Notes: a model not told the origin generated them from the letters alone. 64,000 bases of DNA from Burhinus oedicnemus (GCA_008921705.1 VFFE01007724.1:1275686-1339685), one strand, 5' to 3'. Shown: positions 37,441-50,444, counted from the stretch's first letter. Made by a program: numbers and translations.

Positions 37441-38760
37441 TTATTTTGACAAATCCACATAATAGCAGTGTATCCCACAGAGTTATTCTGATGGTTAATT
37501 GCTATATTTGAAATATCTGCAATTGTTATGAGGTTTTCAGACACATGATGCAACAGGCAACACACAAGTGGCTGCAGTTTCAAACTACAGCAAGCTATGT
37601 AAGAGATAAATATTTGTTGCAAGATTCAGTCAGGTAAAGAGATTGATGAGCTTCAACTACTATAGTAAAAATATATACAGTTAAGCACAAGTTAGAGCTG
37701 ATAATTCCCTCTAATGTGGAGTTAACAAATGGTCAATTAAATAAAAAGAATCTAAACGTTATATATTCTTTTTGTTACCTTCTTACTTCGGTTGCATGAA
37801 TTTGCAGAGTTTTTTTGAGTTATATTTAACACCCACAGAAGACAAAGTCAGACTTTCCGTTAACTTTAAAGGTAGGTGGACTTGTTTATTAGTCATTTTA
37901 GCAAAACCCAGTGATTTTCCTGTCAGCTTTGGGGTGCTAGTGATCCTAGACTGTTCTAAGAGATATTTTAAAAAATGTAAAATGTTGGAAGATGTTTGAA
38001 AGATGTAAAATATATGTTGCAAAATCTTAAAAAAGTATTTATGAAATCACGTCTTTTTATAAATAGGCAAGAACCTACAGGGTTACTTGTACAGAGAAAA
38101 TTATATCATTTCTAAACCACTGCTTTCATTACCAATGAAGCAGACCAGTAAGATAATAGATTTAGAAGTAACAGTAACATCTAGCAGTAAAACAGGTTTC
38201 AGAAATCTGTAGCCTTCAAATGATTCGCATGTGTTGTAAATTGCTTGGATGAAGGACCACTTTTCAGTTGTGTTTCTGGAGTGTCTCAGCACAACAAGGC
38301 ACTCACTGGTGCCTGAAGCGTTATACAGTTTTGCAGTATAAATACTAACAATAATGCCTACTAATTGTTCTTCTAAAATAAAAACCACGGCAGAATAAAA
38401 ATTCTCCATTCCATCTGAAATAGATTAATGCAGCATGAAGGCTTCTGTACCTGCATGGTTATGTACCCAGTAAAAAAGAAAAGAGAGAAAGTGCTACCAA
38501 AGTTTTATAGGAGACATCAAAGCTTTTGCTTGTTGTGATATCTGATGATCTGCCAGCATGTTTTTCCTTTAAATATGTTTTCGTACATATGTCAATATGT
38601 GATGGCTTGTGCCTGCTGAGGTTAAACTTTTCTTGAAGCTTTGGAATGAATCAAATATGGTTTGCAAAGTTATAACTGTATAAATTGAGATACGACATCC
38701 AGCTATCTATAGGGCTTCACTTTGTTCAGCCAAGTAAGAAGACATGGATTAACACAATGT

Positions 38761-38784
38761 AAAAAAAAAAAAAAAAAAAAAAAA
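38761..38784. repeat. Homopolymer A24
   Basis: Uninterrupted A run, followed by an A/C-rich stretch as at 31052. No upstream source gene is recognised. Confidence 0.95.
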
Positions 38785-41700
38785 CCACAACCAAACCAGG
38801 ATGATTTAAATGTACTGATGTAATGTTTTTTCTAATGTGCAGTTACAGGAGGGGTTATGTCATGATGTGCTAGCCACTGACACTATCACATGGAAAATTA
38901 ACTTCTGATCAAATGCTTCCAGATCAGATATTTAGGATTACATTAACTTGTGGATTGTCTCAGTGGCGTCTCTTTCAGATGTAGATCTTCGGATGCCTTA
39001 ATTTCAGTGAGTATTTTTACCGGGTACAACAGCTCAACAGAGTTACACTCAGGATTAATCTGTTGGGTTGCTTCAAATGGCTTTCTTGCTCCATCAGAAA
39101 GCATCTGATCATTCTAGTTCTTTTTATTATGGGTAAACCAATGTGGCACAGCCACGTATACTAAAATTAGATCTAAATGAGAACTAATTAACTTATTTTG
39201 AGTGTTGAGCTTGGTTATACTGCTACTGATCATCAACTGAGCTAGAACATCAAGCATTAAGAAGCACCTTGAGAGGAGTTTATTAACCCAAACTTCGAAT
39301 TGGTACAGCAAATCTTTGTGTGATACACTACTGTCCAAATTTTTCGTTTTATCATCTAGCAGTTGTGTTGTAGTAGCCAGGAAGATGTGACAATATAGCT
39401 GGGGCAAATCTGTAGTGAGGAAGTAGTACCTTTTATTAGACAGAGGTAGAAGAAAGAGAAAAGATCATCAATGCAATACGAATAGCAGTCAGGGTTTCAT
39501 TTTGTGAGTCCTGACTGTAAAATAGTGTTAACAGGGACAGAACAAGCTTTCTTAAACCTTGCTTATATTGAGATTTTGGCACCTCGTTTCCACCTAATTC
39601 TCAGCCAGCAGCCAGACCATCTGTTTGCTAGCCCTGTCTTATCTTGTACATGCAGCACTAGTTGGACTGCATACCTGGAGCTAGATACCCACAGCCACAG
39701 CTCAGACTACCTTACTCTGAGGAAGGATGTGGGGGAAGCTTCATCTTTTTGCATAATAGCCTAAAGGCTATTCCCTCAGGAAAGGGAAGGGATTCCACTG
39801 CTCTCCCTCCCCCCTGCATGCTAGCAAGGATGATCTTGCACCTCTGGTGTGCTATGATCACCAGTATTGGGTATTCTGCTCTATCTGCCTGCGACAGTCG
39901 GTCCATTGTGCAGACAGTAATGCAGGAGTCACAGGTCTGGAAACCCAGTGGGATGGCAGCCTAGGCTGAGCACAGATCCTAGCAGTCAGGACACACATTT
40001 GCTGAACAGTGCTGTCACATTTAGATTCATATTCCCAGGACTGTACAAAACTGGAACCATTTATGGTCTAATACTCAACATCCACATGTATTGCGAGGAG
40101 TGGGATTTGAAACACTACCTGTAGCAGACTTTTCCCTGGTCTGGCTCAGGACTCATGATAATATGTTATTCCCTCTTCAACAGCAAGGGTAGCCACAGAC
40201 TAGAACTGGAGTCAGGGCACTCTTCTGCAGTCCTTCTTAGGCTGGATGGAGGAGATCAGTGAGCCCAAATCTTTTGTTTCTTGGTCAAATGAGCAAAACT
40301 AAAGCAATTATACAAGACAGTGACTAACAGGAGGGGACAGAAATGCCCACCATACATACCTTTCTCTTTATAAAGGACTATCTGTGCTCTGTGAGTTACC
40401 TGTTTGGGGCCTGGGTTCTTGCAGGACGGAGGTGCTCAGCGTTGCCTGTTTGTTCCTTAGACATTCACCAGAGAAAGACAGAGCCTCATTTAGGTGTCCT
40501 TACAGTGCCCTCCGGAGGTCTTCAAGGCCACCTACAAGTTGCCTTTGTAGGGAATTTGTGCCTACACAGCTGTACTCGAGTTACTGGAGCTGGGTTTGAG
40601 CTCTGATGTCCACTACAAAGCAGAAAGCAACGGGGGACTTTTGTTAAAGCCATATAGTCAGGAACATTCAAAGGAAAAAGGAGAAGGATTGCCAAAAAAA
40701 GGCAAAGAGAAAGCTCTCCTCCCAAGTCTGAGCACTGGGAGAAGAGGGGTTAGAGCGATGGGAGTGTGAAGGTAAGTGAAACTTGGAGTGGAGGGAGATT
40801 AAAGATGAGGAATGAATGATATGGAGGTGCATGCTAGAAGGTGAAGAATCAGCAGTGGGAAGCAGGGATAGAAAGAGAGAGTCCTCATCATTTGCATTCA
40901 ACCAGGTCATTAACAGGCTACATGTATAATAAGATGCTTGCTGATGAATGCTTTCTGTATAGATCGGTAGCTTGGTTTGCTCTACAGATGTCTTGTATTT
41001 TCCAATCTGTTAGTGTTTGGCTATATTAAATAGTTCGCTGTCCTCTCTTGTAAGGTAAAACTAATTCTTAATGAGAGCAACAGCTCTAATTAAATGGTCT
41101 GTCTTCAGATTTGTCATTGTTGTGATTAATTTCTCCAAGGTGATCAATCTTAGTAACCATCTCAAACAAACAAGAAAAAATAGTAAGTCTTAAGTTGAAA
41201 TTACTTGGAATTTAATCAATGCATAATGGTTCCCAGATGAGACTTGTACACTTTCTCATACAAGTCTGCAGTTTGTTAACCACAGCACAGTTTGCCCATC
41301 TTTTCCTAAGTGAAAAGATAGCATTTTTCATGCAGGCAAAAACGTTTCACAGAAGCAACTGAAAAGCCATTCAGCCTTATCCAGACCAGGATAGGGATCT
41401 GATTGTTTCCTTGCTCTAATCAGGTTCATATCAGACTTGCTGCAGGCGAACTGAATAACTGAGAAATTTCATGTGGAAAGAAAATCTGAGTGGGATAGTG
41501 ATTCCCAATAACATAAATGGAACCTAGAGACACTATGTGCACAGAAGATGATGAGATTTAGGTGCCTATCTCCCTTTTGTGTTTTTGAAAGTCTTTGTCT
41601 AAGCCCTTGTTCTTCTGTTGGCTTTCCAAGGAAGCTTCATCAAACAATCTGACAAAGTAGGTGCAATATAAAGTAGTTAAGTTGGTGCAGCTCTGTAGAT

Positions 41701-41799
41701 GACAAAAGAGCTATGATAATTTTTGCCTCTGTAATGATCTTGAGCTTTTTCAGTTGTACTTTTGCTAGCAGTGATGGGATGTATGTGTAGGTGTGGGTA

Positions 41800-41894
41800 T
41801 TTTTTGGTTGTTTTGTTGTTTTGGGGGGTTTGGGGTTTTGTTTGTTTGTTTGTTTTTTTGGTGTTTTTTGTTTGGTTTTTTTTTTTTTTTTTTT
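41800..41894. repeat. G/T-only simple-sequence tract ending in T19
   Basis: About 95 bases composed almost only of G and T, including TTTG repeats and G6 and G4 runs (41823-41836). It finishes in 19 T residues (41876-41894). The strand asymmetry is extreme. The long frames that cross it translate to low-complexity F/V/L or K/T/N and are not genes. Confidence 0.9.
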
Positions 41895-44839
41895 GCATTA
41901 GGAAGCCTGTTGTATGTTTCATATATTTAACAGCTGCCTTAAAAACAATGGACTGATTTTGTTCTTAGCTCCACTAGTCTAAATCTAGAGTAATAGCCAA
42001 AATGATTGATTCACTTAAACTGTAAATTCAGAACATTTGGTAATCCACTTAGCTGAGAGAAGTACTGACATTGTCATTTTTCCTGCTGCATATAAAGCTT
42101 CTACAAGTTCCTCCACCACAGCACACAGTTGCCTGCGATTTCTCTTCTCTTATTTTGGCATCGCTTCATACTTCTTCAGTGAAATGAGTTTCAGCTTACA
42201 CCAGAAGGAAGCAAAAGGAAGGCCCCTACCAGTATCCTCAGGGAAAGCAAAGTGTATTTGCAGAGAACATACACGGAGTAACAGGAGGAATAATGTGCTT
42301 ACTTTGCTGTCTTCACACAAACACTTTCATAAGTATAATTGAAGAGGAAGACATTGCTGTTGGCAAACAAAGTCCTATCAAGTTCAAGTGTCTGGAAAAG
42401 TTTATGCTTTTTCCCTGATCTATCTGTTTTTTAAGCTTTCATAGTATAGACCAGAGCAAACATGAGTTTCAAGGTGTTAAGAAGAGAGAGCACATAAAAG
42501 CACAGGCTTTGACAGAGAAATTCATTAGAAATACCTGCCCCTAGCTACCTTTCAGAGAGCAGCAGTGTTGCTTAGACTTACACTTGTGCTCCTAGGGGAA
42601 AGGAGTCGTTGGAAATCAGAGTTCAACGACAGATGAACTCACCCAAAATGAAGGAAATTGTCTTCTGCCTCGCTGCCTGCTCCTGCTACGGGAAAACATA
42701 CATTTCTCAAATTAGACCTCTTGAGTTTTTCCTACATCTTGATAAAGAAGTTTGCCCATCTTCTTCCTATTAGCATTTTTTTGGACCATGGCTTTTCTCT
42801 TTGTCAGTCCATCCTGAGACTGAGCAAACCGTATCTGTGGCAGCTGCTGGCATTGTTTGGATTGAAAAGTAATATCCTGAAAACAGTCACGTATTTTTAG
42901 CTGCCTTTTAATGTGATTTAGCAGGTGGAACCAGGAAAACTACCACCATGTGAACCAACACATGTTGTGCAGGCCGGGGACAGCCTTTAGATCATGGCAT
43001 GTGACCTTTTTACTTAAGAGGTTTTCTCTGGGGTTTCAGGGGAGCAGAGAGCAAAGGGTGATGGGGCCATTTTGGCAAAGCCTGTAGTATGGCTTGTGGA
43101 CAGGTGTGCACCCCAAGGAGAAGCACTCTTTCTCTGTGAGCTGCCAGGAATGCAGTAGCTATGTCTTCTAAATGCAATTTTTGGAAGATGTTGCCCAGCT
43201 GTTGATGTAGAAGTGACAGTGGAGAAAGCTCAGTCACGGTCACCTCCCTTCCCTGGTCTCACAGGGGACAGAGCTGTAATTTTGCCTAATCCCTAAGCAG
43301 GCCCCACTGAAAAAGGGAGAAAGTATTTTCCACCTTTGTCACCACTTCTCTATAACAGCCTGCTGGAAAAGGCACAAATATAAAACAGAGAGAAAAGACC
43401 ATGATTTATTTTCTAGCATGCTCTTTATATTGAATTAAGTGATGTTTCTCTAGAAAAGAAATAAGAAAAACACACATCAAATAATATACATCACAGAGCT
43501 AGGGAAAGAACAGGAATTTTTTTTCACCACAATTTTGAAGCTTATTTTCATTTCAGTTTCAAATGAAATACAAAATATTATTCCTGAAATAGATGTCTAA
43601 TAAATTTGTTGCAGATGCACATGGCATTTCAGTTCTGCAAGAGTGAAATGTTCCTACTTTTAATACAAGAAAAAAGCTATATATTGGAGTTAGAATTTGG
43701 TTTTAAATTGAATAATCAAATGCTTTGACATTGGTGAGCTCTTTTTCCTTGGGAACGAAGCGTAGACCAAAGTGATAGAATTTTGAAGTATTTTGATTTT
43801 GACAGAATTGTCTTTTCTGTTAGAGAACTCCTTAGCTGGAGGTATTCTGACAGCTTGGAATAGTGTCACTTGTGTTAATAAAGTTCAGTAAATAAACTAC
43901 TCACCTGAGTAAACAGACTATCTGTTAGTATTAATAGGTAGTTCTTCCCTCTGGAGGAGAAAATCTTCCATTATGCTTTCAGTGTTCCAGCTCTTTCATG
44001 ACAGTGGAAGGCTAAGAATGTTGAAAGTACCAAATCCAGAGAAAAATTTGTCTTGTAGTGATTTGTAGACAGTTTTGTGTCAATAGTTTTGTTCTTATCC
44101 AGTTTCCTGCTCTTCCACTCTACTCCAACCCAGTCATACTTGCCATCCTTATTTCTGTCTAGCCATCCCTGTTCCCTCCTGCAACCTTCCTGCTCAGACA
44201 TAGTGTCAACTACACTCATTCTTCACAGCTCTGAATTTCTAATTAAGAAACGATTTACTGGCAAACAATGGTGTCCATAGTCTCAGTTCCTGTAATGAGT
44301 GGCACAGCAGGAAGAAGAGCAAGAAGCCCATTTGGCCACCAAAGTGAAGTGTGTCCTTTGGAGAGAAAAGAGTCATTCCCGCTTGCTGCTAAATGAACAT
44401 ATCTATGTTTCTTTCAGTGTCCGCAAACTGAAACTTTCAAGGAATCGTGGTCTCACTATGTTTTGATCACTTTCCCAAAGGACAGCAAATGGTATGTCGT
44501 TGCCCAGTTACGCTTCTCTGTCATCTGGAAAGCTTGGGGTATTGGAGCACGCTGATAAAAATGGGACTTCCTTCTTTTTTAAAAACAGGGCTAAACAACT
44601 TAGGCTTTCCTATGCTCCTTCTGAAGGGGGGAGAACGCTCTCAATATGGACAAACATCCATTTTGGAAAGGGCTAAATTTAAGGACAAAAAATAAAAAGC
44701 AACTGGAAACTGAGGCGTTAAATAAAAAAGTGTGAGCATATATTTACTACCTCCATCACTACTCAGTAACTCAAAGTTTTTATGACCTCAGTTTACAAAG
44801 GCCACATATAGAAAACATGCAGCTTCCTCCAAGTTCTAT
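41895..44839. other. Unique DNA, no recognised gene
   Basis: Frames of 60-101 codons on both strands without domains, and no repeat family. Nothing else notable was seen. Confidence 0.55.
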
Positions 44840-45420
44840 ACTACTGTTGGGCTATTTACTCACTCAGATGACATCATTTAGGTCACAATTAGCCCCTAAC
44901 AAAAATGAGGCTCTGCAAATTATCCTTTACATTCAGCAAAATGCAGATGGGGGAAATAATTAGTCATGTATCTCCCCTTTTGTGAACAGCTTCCTTATAC
45001 TCCAGGAAGGGATGTCACCCTGTAAATTAGTCACTTGCAATCTGTCATTTCTGATCCACAATGGTAAAATGACCGTCCAGCTAAACTATTTGCAGAACGC
45101 TTGAAAACCCTTGTGCTGTTATTGACTGCACATGAGTCAGATTTGCAACTGATTGCTTAATCAATCTGCACCTTGGAACCTGTATGCCATTCCTACTCCG
45201 CTTGGATGAAGCAGCTAGGTAGCTATGCCTGATGTGCACGGCCTTCTGCACTAAATGGTTTCTGACCTCTAATCATCCTCTCCGTTACAGGAAAGCCAAT
45301 TGAGCTAGCTGCTTGTTTTGTGATCTTCTCCTGTATTTGTCCTGGAATCTTCTTCCACTTAAATGCAGCTATGTCCTTTCCTGGGTAACGTATCTCATCA
45401 GAAAAGGGCTTAGTTCACAA
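44840..45420. promoter_or_regulatory. Candidate enhancer-like conserved non-coding element
   Basis: About 580 bases of non-repetitive sequence with dense regulator-like motifs. These are a CRE/AP-1-like TGACATCA (44869-44876), several ATTAG/TAATTAG homeodomain cores, a perfect AP-1 site TGAGTCA (45133-45139) and a GATTG..CAATC inverted pair (45151-45166) resembling PBX/homeodomain sites. Coding potential is low. This is inferred from motif density and texture; conservation was not tested. Confidence 0.28.
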
Positions 45421-46429
45421 AAAAGAACATATTTCTTAAAGGATAATTGTGGAAGTTCAAATTTTGAAATCATTTGGAGGCATATTAAATAATGCTAAAT
45501 TAATCTGCTTTCATAACTGTGCCTATGCTTTGTACAGCACCTGAACTTGCTTATTCTCTAGAAATGCTTTAGCAAAAATTAAATTCTATATATGATCTAT
45601 AAACAAAAAAAATAATAGATGTCTCGCATTAAAAGCAGGTCACTGAGTGTGCATTGGTGACAGACCACAATAGGTCAGATAAAAAAAAAAATTAACAGTC
45701 TTGGAATGATGATCTTCTGCAGTAAAAATTTGCATCAGGAAATCCCCGTTTAGGCAATGCTGTAAATGAAGGAATTCGGTCATTCGGAGGGGACTCCCAC
45801 TGAGTCCTTCCCAAGAGGGAAGGTTGGGAGGTGACCACAGCCAGCTTTAGACAATCCATCTGCTCCCCATCATAAGGCTATTTCACCATCCTTGTCTTAC
45901 ATGGCAGCAATGTTGTGTGATTGAGGAATATTTACCACCAAGGTTATCACACTGTAACAAAGCATATGGACACTTTAAGACCCTGAGAAAACAGCTGTGG
46001 CTGCTCTGTTGGAGGAAGGCATGCAGGTGTAGAGTATTGATGTTTTAAATAGATTCAGCCCAGTAGGAGTAGAGGTGGACTCTGCTGGAAAAAATTGAAG
46101 TGTAGGAGGCAGGATTGTTTTTCTGGAAACTAGTATCTTCTAACCTGCAGTCTGTTAATTTTGGTGATGAGGGATGTGTAAGTTACTTTAAAGTCAACTC
46201 ATGAAACATCAGTTAAAAACTAAGCTTTGTTCTATTAGTCCTGTAGCTCTGTTGTCCATCCCGCATCCCCCCTGGAAATCTGGTATTAAATCTCTTCATG
46301 CATTGGAAAACAAACAAACGGACACCCGATAGCGAAAGAGAAAAAAGAGGGAGGCTCTGTGCACCCCTGAGCTGAAGAATGGGCAGGTGTTTAAGGGCTT
46401 GGACTCCTTTCTCCTCCCACCAGCAATAA
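45421..46429. other. Unique DNA leading to the CpG island
   Basis: No gene or repeat is recognised. Base composition shifts from AT-rich to G+C-rich towards 46400. Confidence 0.55.
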
Positions 46430-46990
46430 AGCTGCTCGCAGAGGCCGCCGCCTGCGCTGCGCTGCGCTCCCCGCCGCCGCCGCAGCCCCGACCGCGGTTT
46501 TGTCCTGCCACCTCGTGGTGTCTTGTGGCTCGGGCAGCTGCTGCCGAGACAGCTTTGTGGAGGAGGCAGCGGACGGCGGGATCGCCCCGGGTTGAATAAG
46601 GGCTCTGGGTCAGGGGCTGCGTCGAGCTATTTTTTTTTTCTTCTTAACGAGTCTTTAGCTTTAGCGCAGCCGCTGGGATCGCGGAGTTGCCAGTCAGGGT
46701 AAATCTGCAGACCAGTCTGCTAGAGTACACCTGCTTCTCCACAGGAAAGCAGGAATTGAAGTTTGATAAGAAAGGAAAGTGCAAGGCAAGACAGAGACGA
46801 CTCAGGCTGTGTCTGTAACTGAAACGGGCGTTGGGCAGGGCAGGAGGGATGCCGCGGTGCTCAGCGGTGCCTGTGCGGAACGGCTGGCAGAGGCCGGCGG
46901 CAGACCCCGGAATCCATGAGGAGGAAGGCGGAGGTTGTACCGTTCAGCAGCCCTTTGGTTGACATCAGACAAGTTCGCTGGCTGATGTTT
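46430..46990. promoter_or_regulatory. CpG-rich island, probable promoter / first exon
   Basis: This is the only CpG-dense segment of the window. I count about 36 CpG in 560 bases, in two clusters: 46437-46690, with a run of CGCCG repeats at 46445-46485, and 46824-46976. The flanks are nearly CpG-free. Such unmethylated-type islands usually mark vertebrate promoters. Upstream on the + strand is GTGTTTAAGGG (46387-46397) and an AATAAAG at 46425-46431 that could act as weak TATA-like elements. A possible + strand donor, CAGG|GTAAAT, lies at about 46697. Short frames occur on both strands (70 codons forward at 46387-46599; 71 reverse at 46296-46511), both alanine/proline/glycine-rich low-complexity. 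Direction is therefore undecided. A non-coding transcript, an alternative first exon or an upstream 5' UTR are all possible. Confidence 0.6.
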
Positions 46991-47935
46991 GCTGTCGCTT
47001 TGCAACCTATGATAGAAAAACTCCTACCATCTGGGTTCATGAGACTATACTAAGAAATGTGATAAATGACGTAAACAAGACCCAATTAAAAAAAAAAAAT
47101 AAATCTATTAGCAGGAAAAGAAATCGCTTCTTTGGCAGAGATGTACTGGCTTTGTTGTTCTGTGTTTCTTGGATTGAACCTAGCTGGAAAGAGGCTAGGA
47201 ATGCCTGTTAGAAATATCTTAGCAGGTTTTAAGTATCTTCTTAATCCTTACCACATTAGTAAGACGGTGGATACCACAAAATTTAGAAATATATTACAAC
47301 AGACAAATGAATGCACATTGTGAGAGGAGTTAATTCTGCAAAATTATAAGATTGTAACATTGCTTGGTTATTATCTTCAGGTCACACCTGTTCAACTCCA
47401 ATTGCTTTACAGTATTTTGAAGTTATGGTTGTTGTTTTTATATAACCTCCGTATAAACTGGGGAGAGTTTCATGTAGGACAGAAATGGATGCATAAAGGC
47501 ACATGACATAGCTGCCTGGAACTCCTAGTTCAGATTACAGAAGGTAGAGAAGATAATCCTCTTTGTTTCTTCCTTTATTTTCATATGGTATGTGGAAAGG
47601 GAAAATAATGATGTTGACTTTGCCACCCCTAAAAAAACGGGAAAAGAGATGAAGATAAAGGAGTGTGCTGAGAGGATCCACAACAAACATAACTCGGGAA
47701 CAGTGGGAGAGGAGAGCTGCTATCGCTCAGCCTGATCTTCCCTCCTTACTGGGCAGAGCTCTCCATTGCCTTGAATCTACTGTTTGGGAATTATCTGAGC
47801 TGGGAATGTTGCAATAACTTTCATAATTTTTTTGAAAAGTGTGATGAACTATTGGTATTTCATTGGAAAAATTGTTCCAGCAAAACAGTCCTTCTGCCTT
47901 TCACTACTGATTGACAGACTGTGGCACAGTTCTGT
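46991..47935. other. Unique DNA downstream of the island
   Basis: No coding exon is recognised. A 63-codon forward frame (47132-47323) has no known domain. Confidence 0.55.
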
Positions 47936-48735
47936 CACGGAATCACGGAATTTTCAGAGTTGGAAGGGACCTCCAGAGCTTATCTAGCCCAACTCCCCTG
48001 CTGACGCAGGAATGCCCAGAGCACATTACTCAGGACTGCATCCAGGCGGGTCTTGAAAATCTCCAGAGAAGGGGACTCCACAACCTCCCTGGGCAGCCTG
48101 TTCCAGTGCTCTGTCACCCTCACCATAAAGAAGTTTTTTCTTAGGTTTGAATGGAACTTCTGATGTTCCAACTTGGGCCCGTTTCCCCTCGTCCTGTCAC
48201 TGGAAAAGAGGGAACCACTGGAAAGAGCCTGGCTCCATCCTCCTTCAACCCACCCTTTAGATACTTAGAAGCAAGAACAAGGTCTCCCCTCAGCCTTTTC
48301 TTCTCCAGGCTCAAGAGTCCCAGCTCTCTCAGCCTTTCCTCATAAGGGAGGAGCTCCAATCCCCCAGTCATCTTTGTTGCCCTACGTTGGACTCTCTCCA
48401 GTAGTTCCCTGTCCTGCTTGAGCTGGGGAGCCCAGAACTGGACACAGTATTCCAGTTGTGGCCTCACCAGTGCCGAGTAGAGGGGGAGAATGACCTCCCT
48501 CGACCTACTGGCCACACTCTTTCCTGTGCAGCCCAGGATTCCATTGGTCTTCCTGGTGTCAAGGGCACATTGCTGGCTCATGGATAATTTACTATCTACC
48601 AGGACCCCCAGATCCTTCTCCTCAGAACCGCTTTCTAGCAGGTCTACTCCTAACCTATATTGGTGCCCAGCATTCTTCCTCCCCAGGTGCAGGACCCTGC
48701 ACTTGCTCTTGTCAGTTGTACCTGCCCAGGCTAAT
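47936..48735 (-). mobile_element. CR1 LINE copy C, 5'-truncated 3' end, minus strand
   Basis: Third CR1 copy, in reverse orientation, about 800 bases. Its 3' end lies at 47936, where the minus strand reads two ATTCCGTG octamers, a C-containing variant of the usual tail. The family 3' block GGGACCTCCAGAG (plus strand) follows. The reverse-transcriptase ORF2 end is unusually well kept: one reverse-strand frame stays open for 146 codons (48141-48581), covering the '[13 protein letters not shown]' to 'rrat' part of ORF2, before a frameshift. A second frame (47980-48171) carries the remainder to the carboxyl end. The 5' boundary near 48735 is approximate because similarity fades. It is probably less decayed than copies A and B, but is still truncated and inactive. 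Confidence 0.95.
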
Positions 48736-50283
48736 CCAGAACACGTTGGCTGAGACTTTCAAGAGGTGTAAGGCAATTAGAAGCAACATTTTTAGGCTCC
48801 ATTCATAGTGACGGCTAACAGTAGTTGCAGTACCACATGCTATTGTCAGAGGTAATCACTGGTATGAAATTGAGGGAACCCCATTTCAATTTGCACTAAG
48901 AAAGCCTAGCACAATTTTGGTGAAGTTTGATTGCATCCAGGGAAGACAGAAGGTCATCAATCAAACAAACAAAACCAACACTGAAGTCCTAGTGCTTTTC
49001 CAGGTTTATGTATTGTCTTTATTAATGTCCTAAAGAATGGAGACACTAATGATGATATGACTATGGCAGGAGTGGAATTTGCTTGCAAATATATCTTCTG
49101 GTGCTCGGCTTGCTCTCTTCCAAGAATTGCTTGTGTCTGTCTCTCTTTTCTCTCTCCTCATGGGTCACAAACGTTTTGATCATGCTTGTCTTTGTTACTG
49201 ATCTTTACTGTAAGCCTGCTTTCTTTCCTTTTCTATTTTACTGCTTTACCCTTCCTGAGAAACTTGTTATCCATACAAAGACAAACAAGGCAGTCCTCTA
49301 AATGTCATCAGTCCAAAAAAAATTAGTCCTGTAAGGGGCAGAAATGGTTGGGGAACATGAAAAAAAAGAGAGATCTAGCTTGCTAAAACTCAGTGTAAAT
49401 GTTAAAAGATACAGGAACGCTCAGATGTATCATTTGGAAATGAATGTGTAAAACAGGACAAGAGATACAGGAACGACAGGAATATTACAGAATTGACTAA
49501 GGGCATTTGTGGAAGAGAGATTGTCGGTAAGAGGAGTATCCCATGGAAATGTGAGGAAGTCTGTTGATAATTAAAGTTAATGTGAAAGCTGCCTATAGCT
49601 GATAAAAACCAAATACGTGCCATTCCTTCTAGCTGTTGCTAATATGTATTCTGAGCTTACATCACTAAGTCCAAAAAGCAAGATTTGACATAATGATGAC
49701 TGTTCCTACAATCACAACTCTGACCTTTGTGATACAATTTATTGCAATATTTTGGAAACAAATATATTCTGTCTCCTAACATTCATTCCTGTGTGAACAT
49801 AAACTTTTCAGAGACAAGGGAAGTCCTAGCTTGGCTTCCAATGCTCTGGGAATGATTGTGATCCAACTGCTACAAAGCAGAGAAAAGAAAATGAGTATAA
49901 CCACTACTTGAACGACACACCTGATGTTAGCCTCCCACATCTTGTGTCCTGTCTCGTTTTTTCATAAGCAGTAGCAAGACATTGTGACAAAACAGGTGCA
50001 AGACTTGTGACACTTTGCCATATTTGTTTGTGTATGTTTTCATTGTCAAAATACCATGGACTTAAGTGAATGTATAGAAAACATCTATTGCCATAGTATA
50101 CACTTGAATTTTATGTGAATGTAGCAGTCACAAACAGCTGATTATGACTTTTGTGTCTACTCTACTGCAAAGGGTTTTAAGAACAGATGTTAAATAAACG
50201 TGATCACTGTTTCCATGAAACACAGAGTATATTCTCTAGCACTAAGAATTGTCCTAACACCTTTTCTTTTGTGTTCGATAGCT
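48736..50283. other. Unique AT-rich DNA, nothing recognised
   Basis: Frames of 73 codons or less on both strands, no domains and no repeat family. Confidence 0.6.
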
Positions 50284-50314
50284 CTTCCATTGACATCAGT
50301 GGGAATAATCAGAT
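50284..50314. repeat. Possible half of a palindromic amniote repeat
   Basis: CTTCCATTGACATCAGTGGGAA followed by ATCAGAT resembles one arm of the element at 29901-29967 (TGACTTCAGTGGG..GGATCAGA). Only about 30 bases match and no second arm is seen, so this is tentative. Confidence 0.3.
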
Positions 50315-50444
50315 TAATATAAACAATATTTAATTTTAGTAATATAATTCATAAATATATACATAATCTGCAATAATATGCATTATAAATATACCCAAAA
50401 TATTATCAGATTTCTATTAAGGCGCTGTTTTGGGCCTGTAAAAT

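Larger units (their letters stand above)
36521..41799. other. Unique AT-rich DNA with two long A runs
   Basis: No gene is recognised. Homopolymers A22 (37419-37440) and A24 (38761-38784) are present. Frames up to 108 codons (reverse, 36710-37036) lack recognisable domains. A purine-rich stretch at 40720-40880 contains one perfect splice-donor match, AAG|GTAAGT, at 40769-40777 on the + strand, which may be chance. Confidence 0.5.

Noticed and set aside
37419..38784. Poly-A runs as tails of processed pseudogenes
   Set aside because: No source-gene similarity or target duplication is visible upstream of either run, and birds lack an abundant L1-type machinery for such copies.
40769..40777. Perfect splice donor AAG|GTAAGT
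   Set aside because: A single 9-base match is expected by chance at about this scale, and no acceptor or coding frame accompanies it.
41677..41956. Open frames on both strands over the G/T tract
   Set aside because: The products are low-complexity translations of a simple repeat (F/V/L or K/T/N).
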